NCBI GenBank assembly: GCA_902772615.1
Contig: CACYBC010000064.1
Location: 1-16,362 of the forward strand
Direction of reading: 5' to 3'
Source: an uncultured Ruminococcus sp.
GTDB lineage: Bacteria > Bacillota > Clostridia > Oscillospirales > Ruminococcaceae
Length of the DNA stretch: 16,362 nucleotides
In this document: in pieces, positions 13,079-16,362 of the stretch
Numbering within the stretch: the first letter of the stretch is position 1
Layout of the letters: each line of letters starts with the position of its first letter
The notes under the pieces: model-generated
What the model saw: the letters and a program-made list of their open reading frames with translations, nothing else
Databases searched by the model: none
What the model was told of the DNA's origin: nothing
Position numbers and translations under genes: made by a program

Positions 13079-14281
13079 GTGGAAAGGATCAGGATGACTA
13101 CTCCGCTCGTCGAGATGGACGGCGATGAGATGACCAGAGTGATGTGGAGGATGATAAAGGATGAACTCATCCTTCCATATGTGGAACTGAAGACCGAATA
13201 TTACGACCTCGGACTGCTCAACAGAAACGACACCGATGATCAGGTCACTGTGGATGCATCACTGGCTAATAAAAAGTACGGTGTCGCTGTCAAGTGCGCC
13301 ACCATCACGCCGAACAGACAGCGCATGGAGGAATATCCCCAGCTCAAGCAGATGTGGAAATCCCCCAATGCGACCATAAGATCCATCCTGGACGGTACCG
13401 TGTTCCGCGCACCGATCCTCATAAGCAGGATCAGACCTGTCGTCAGGAACTGGGAAATGCCCATCACTATCGCACGCCATGCATACGGTGATATCTACAA
13501 AGCTTCCGAGATGGTGACCGATGTGCCCGGAGAAGCAAAACTTGTTTTCAAGGGCGACGACGGCAGCGAGAAATCCGTAACGGTGCAGAGAGTCGAAGGC
13601 CCTGCCGTATGGCAGGGACAGCACAACCTGGATTCCAGTATCTTTTCCTTCGCAGAATCATGCTTCTCATATGCGCTTGCGACCGGTCAGGATCTGTGGT
13701 TCAGCACGAAAGACACCATATCCAAGACATATGACGGCAGGTTCAGGGAGATCTTCGAGAGCCTGTATGAGGAGAAATACAGAGAAGAGTTTGAAAAGAA
13801 GGGGATCAGCTTTTTCTATACCCTTATAGACGATGCCGTTGCCCGTGTCATCAGATCAAAGGGAGGTTTCATCTGGGCGTGCAAGAATTACGACGGCGAT
13901 GTAATGAGCGATATGGTGTCAACAGCCTTCGGATCCATCGCCATGATGACTTCCGTTCTTGTCTCACCGGAAGGAAATTACGAGTACGAGGCAGCCCACG
14001 GAACGGTGACAAGACACTATTACAGATACCTTAAGGGAGAAAAGACAAGTTCGAACCCTGTGGCGACCATTTTCGCATGGACCGGAGCGCTCAGGAAGCG
14101 CGGCGAACTGGACGGGCTGAATGATCTGGTATGCTTTGCGGACAGGCTGGAAAGTGCATGCCTCGAGACCATGGAAGCCGGCACAGTTACAAAAGACCTG
14201 ACTCTGCTCATGGAGGATACAGACGGAGTCACCGCCGTTGACACGGAGACTTTCATCAAGGCGGTCAGGGAACGCATATAA
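13079..14281 (+). CDS. icd: NADP-dependent isocitrate dehydrogenase (eukaryote-like dimeric type)
   Basis: A 400-residue enzyme that oxidatively decarboxylates isocitrate to 2-oxoglutarate. Substrate residues are in order: T/S-P-N at S95-P-N97 and R101 in the S-P-N-A-T-I-R loop, R110-region D-G-T-V-F-R, R132-region, and the catalytic Tyr in the H-A-Y-G-D-I-Y segment. The coenzyme loop H-G-T-V-T-R312-H313 has the Arg/His pair that recognises the 2'-phosphate of NADP. Acidic metal ligands lie in D-D-A-V-A and the N-Y-D-G-D-V-M-S-D stretch. The start is GTG at 13079: AAGGAG lies seven bases upstream inside the end of the aconitase gene, and the resulting N-terminus matches the family. An in-frame ATG at 13094, also with a good ribosome binding site, would remove five residues. 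One base separates it from aconitase, which suggests coupled translation. Confidence 0.93.
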   Translation: MERIRMTTPLVEMDGDEMTRVMWRMIKDELILPYVELKTEYYDLGLLNRNDTDDQVTVDASLANKKYGVAVKCATITPNRQRMEEYPQLKQMWKSPNATIRSILDGTVFRAPILISRIRPVVRNWEMPITIARHAYGDIYKASEMVTDVPGEAKLVFKGDDGSEKSVTVQRVEGPAVWQGQHNLDSSIFSFAESCFSYALATGQDLWFSTKDTISKTYDGRFREIFESLYEEKYREEFEKKGISFFYTLIDDAVARVIRSKGGFIWACKNYDGDVMSDMVSTAFGSIAMMTSVLVSPEGNYEYEAAHGTVTRHYYRYLKGEKTSSNPVATIFAWTGALRKRGELDGLNDLVCFADRLESACLETMEAGTVTKDLTLLMEDTDGVTAVDTETFIKAVRERI

Positions 14282-14334
14282 GATCGCTGTAATAAGCCGG
14301 GAGACCGGAAACAGATAAAGAAAGGGATGAACAT

Positions 14335-15513
14335 ATGGAAAAGTTTGACTTTTTGGACAACCGCGCATTCGATGACCGCTGTACGGCGTTTGCTCCGCAG
14401 ACACCTCAGATGCAGCCAGGTGCATCCATGTTTGACTTCAAGCCGCTAGGAACCGGTGCAAAAGTACAGGAGAACGGTGACGTAGAGTTTGGTTTCTATG
14501 CTCCTAATGCGGAGAAGGTGGAGGTCTCATTCGGACTGAAACCTGAAGAGCCAATGCCTATGGTAAAAGGAGATGACGGTGTTTGGAGAGCTACCCTGAA
14601 GTACGACCCGCTGTTTGTGGGACCCAAAGCTTTCGTCTTCTTGATAGACGGAGCAGAAGCGGTCAGTCCGTACTGTTCCCAGTACTACAGCCACGGGAAA
14701 GCCATAAACTATGTCGAAATACCGGATCCCGCAGCACCGTTCGTCCTCATGAATGATGTTCCGCACGGGACCGTCGCGATCGAGTACTACTGGTCAGAAG
14801 CGTTTGAGTCTTTCCAGAGATGTTTTATCTATCTTCCTCCCATGTATTACGAAGGCGGTGAGTACCCGGTCCTCTATCTGCAGCACGGAGCAGGTGAGAA
14901 CGAGACTTCGTGGATATTCAACGGAAAAGTCAACCACATTATGGATAACCTCATCGCAGAAGGAAAAACCGTGCCGTTCATCGTTGTCATGAATGACGGC
15001 ATGCAGAGAGGCAGGAACGAGAACATGATGAATGCCGGCGGAGCTCTGGCAAGTTCCATCATTGACAGCTGCAGGCCGGTTATCGAAAAGAAATACCGTG
15101 TCAAGGCCGACAAGTGGCACCGCGGCATCGCCGGGTTCTCAATGGGTTCCATGCAGTCCTGCGTCATCGGGCTTGAGCATACAGATGTGTTTGCGTATAT
15201 CGGACTGCTGAGCGGATTCATGAGACGAGTAGGCCCGGGCATGGATCTGGAAAAATCGTTTGATATCAATACTCATCTCCGTGTGATGGAAGACAAGGAT
15301 AATTTCCTCAATGACGTGAAGCTTTTCTACCGCGGCATCGGATCCATGGACTCACATGTCGAGGCGTTCCTGACGGACGATGAAGTCTGCGATGAACATG
15401 GTTTCTCATCATATCCCAACGTTGTGAGAAAATGGGTCGAGGGTTATCCTCATGACTGGGCAGTTCTCAGGATACTGTTCCATGATTTTGCGCAGCGTTT
15501 ATTCAGAGACTGA
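14335..15513 (+). CDS. Esterase-family protein with N-terminal E-set/CBM48-like domain
   Basis: A 392-residue alpha/beta hydrolase of the esterase D / enterochelin esterase / feruloyl esterase type. Residues about 45-135 resemble an immunoglobulin-like E-set (CBM48-like) domain, with the F-x-F-Y-A-P-N-A-x-x-V pattern. The catalytic domain follows: L-Q-H-G-A-G-E oxyanion region, the nucleophile elbow G-F-S269-M-G-S, a probable acid D339 in G-S-M-D, and H373 in Y-P-H-D-W. No signal peptide is seen, so it should be cytosolic. The gene starts 53 bases after icd with an AAAGGG ribosome binding site and no terminator in between, so it may be cotranscribed with the citrate genes; a functional tie to them is not obvious. 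Possible substrates are esters from plant polysaccharides or siderophore-like compounds. Confidence 0.82.
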   Translation: MEKFDFLDNRAFDDRCTAFAPQTPQMQPGASMFDFKPLGTGAKVQENGDVEFGFYAPNAEKVEVSFGLKPEEPMPMVKGDDGVWRATLKYDPLFVGPKAFVFLIDGAEAVSPYCSQYYSHGKAINYVEIPDPAAPFVLMNDVPHGTVAIEYYWSEAFESFQRCFIYLPPMYYEGGEYPVLYLQHGAGENETSWIFNGKVNHIMDNLIAEGKTVPFIVVMNDGMQRGRNENMMNAGGALASSIIDSCRPVIEKKYRVKADKWHRGIAGFSMGSMQSCVIGLEHTDVFAYIGLLSGFMRRVGPGMDLEKSFDINTHLRVMEDKDNFLNDVKLFYRGIGSMDSHVEAFLTDDEVCDEHGFSSYPNVVRKWVEGYPHDWAVLRILFHDFAQRLFRD

Positions 15514-15530
15514 CTGCAACAGACCGATGG

Positions 15531-15566
15531 AATGGGAGGAGCGGAAATGGAACTCCTCCCATTTTT
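15531..15566 (+). terminator. Intrinsic terminator after the esterase gene
   Basis: A perfect 11-pair stem, AATGGGAGGAG with CTCCTCCCATT, has an 11-base loop and runs into five T. It lies 18 bases after the esterase stop. As the first clear terminator since the promoter at 8782-8809, it marks the likely end of the citrate operon transcript. Confidence 0.85.
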
Positions 15567-15596
15567 GTGAAAAGACAGAAAGAAAACGTCCGGCAA

Positions 15597-15624
15597 TTGA
15601 TGTATAATATCCGCATGATATAGC
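15597..15624 (+). promoter_or_regulatory. Candidate promoter of the AIM24-like gene
   Basis: Two readings overlap. TTGATG (15597-15602) with TATAGC (15619-15624) after 16 bases is one. The other uses the perfect TATAAT at 15603-15608 as -10, with no good -35 upstream. Either falls 50-75 bases before the next gene, just past a terminator, so a promoter here is expected even if its exact boxes are uncertain. Confidence 0.4.
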
Positions 15625-15676
15625 AGTTTACGGCTGTTGAATGACTATGTATAAATAATGTCCAGGAGGAATCAAA

Positions 15677-16362
15677 ATGAGATACGATATCACAGGCGAG
15701 CCTATGCCGGTAGTCATCTGCCGTCTTGAGGCGGGGGAATCAATGATCACAGAGGGCGGATCCATGGTCTGGATGTCCCCGAACATGAAAATGGAAACTG
15801 TGGGCGGTGGGCTTGGAAAGATACTCGGCAGACTGTTTTCGGGTGAAAGACTTTTCCAGAACATCTACACAGCTGAAGGAGGCGAGGGACTGATCGCCTT
15901 CGCAAACAGCTTTCCGGGCTCACTGCGTGCGGTGGAAATTACCCCGGATAAGCCGCTGATATGCCAGAAGTCAGCTTTCCTTGCCGCGACCAAAGGCGTT
16001 GAACTGTCAGTGTTCTTCCAGAAGAAAATTGGAGCAGGTCTTTTCGGCGGAGAAGGCTTCGTGATGCAGAAGATCTCCGGAAGCGGCACAGCATTCGTCG
16101 AGTTCGACGGATCTACCGTGGAGTATGAGCTTGGAGCCGGACAGCAGATCATAGTTGATACCGGAAACCTCGCAATGATGGATGAGAGCTGCTCCGTGGA
16201 TATCGAGACAGTCAAGGGGGCAAAGAACATCTTCCTCGGCGGTGAAGGCATTTTCCACACTGTTGTCACAGGCCCCGGCAGAGTCACTCTGCAGACCATG
16301 CCGCTTTCCGCTTTTGCTCAGAACCTCATCCCGTATCTTCCGACATCTACCACATCCGTCAA
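15677..16362 (+). CDS. TIGR00266 / AIM24-family protein (partial, cut by window end)
   Basis: An ORF with no stop before the window edge gives the first 228 residues. The ribosome binding site AGGAGGA precedes the ATG. The translation opens with M-R-Y-D-I-T-G-E-P and continues M-I-T-E-G-G-S-M-V-W-M-S, G-E-R-L-F-Q-N-I-Y-T-A-E-G-G-x-G-L-I-A-F, F-V-M-Q-K-I-S-G-S-G and L-G-A-G-Q-Q-I-I-V-D-T-G-N-L. These are characteristic of the TIGR00266 / DUF124 group related to mitochondrial AIM24, a beta-helical or barrel-like fold of unknown biochemical role. No signal peptide or membrane helix is seen. It stands in its own unit after the terminator at 15531-15566. The family call is good; the function is unknown. 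Confidence 0.85.
   Translation, partial: MRYDITGEPMPVVICRLEAGESMITEGGSMVWMSPNMKMETVGGGLGKILGRLFSGERLFQNIYTAEGGEGLIAFANSFPGSLRAVEITPDKPLICQKSAFLAATKGVELSVFFQKKIGAGLFGGEGFVMQKISGSGTAFVEFDGSTVEYELGAGQQIIVDTGNLAMMDESCSVDIETVKGAKNIFLGGEGIFHTVVTGPGRVTLQTMPLSAFAQNLIPYLPTSTTSV

Overview
The window looks like chromosomal DNA of an anaerobic Gram-positive bacterium of the Clostridia. The reasons are strong AGGAGG-type ribosome binding sites, occasional GTG and TTG starts, heavy use of AGA/AGG arginine codons, protein families typical of gut or rumen Firmicutes, and a citrate-synthase-like enzyme of the HMGL/isopropylmalate synthase fold in place of an ordinary citrate synthase. This taxonomic call is inference. 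No rRNA, tRNA, CRISPR array, insertion sequence or phage gene was seen.

Layout. (1) 17-1240, minus strand: a 12-helix MFS transporter. (2) 1241-1639: a 400-base divergent spacer with promoter-like and hairpin sequences and no recognised RNA family. (3) 1640-3705: a NagD-type HAD phosphatase and a GT4 glycosyltransferase, closely spaced. (4) 3706-8768: a complete branched-chain amino acid ABC importer, livJ-livH-livM-livG-livF. It is preceded by a previously unannotated 29-codon ORF in which 11 of 12 consecutive codons are Leu, Ile or Val. That ORF is followed at once by a strong intrinsic terminator upstream of livJ, which is the layout of a ribosome-mediated attenuator. A perfect 11-bp hairpin without a U-tract separates livJ from livH. 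A second intrinsic terminator closes the operon. (5) 8782-15566: a second operon with a near-consensus promoter whose -10 box overlaps the perfect palindrome ATTGTATACAAT. Its genes are a probable Re-type citrate synthase, a GntR/FCD regulator, an aconitase, an NADP-type isocitrate dehydrogenase and an esterase-family protein, ending at an intrinsic terminator. (6) 15677 to the window end: the start of a TIGR00266/AIM24-like protein, cut by the window edge.

How the genes work together. Citrate synthase, aconitase and isocitrate dehydrogenase convert oxaloacetate and acetyl-CoA to 2-oxoglutarate, the oxidative half-cycle that anaerobes use to make glutamate. The GntR protein encoded inside the operon is the obvious candidate to bind the palindrome at its promoter. 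2-Oxoglutarate is also the amino acceptor for branched-chain transaminases, so the neighbouring BCAA importer may be linked functionally, but they are separate transcription units.

The most interesting points are the candidate BCAA leader-peptide attenuator in front of an importer rather than a biosynthetic operon, and the self-contained Re-citrate synthase/aconitase/ICDH operon with its own regulator and operator.
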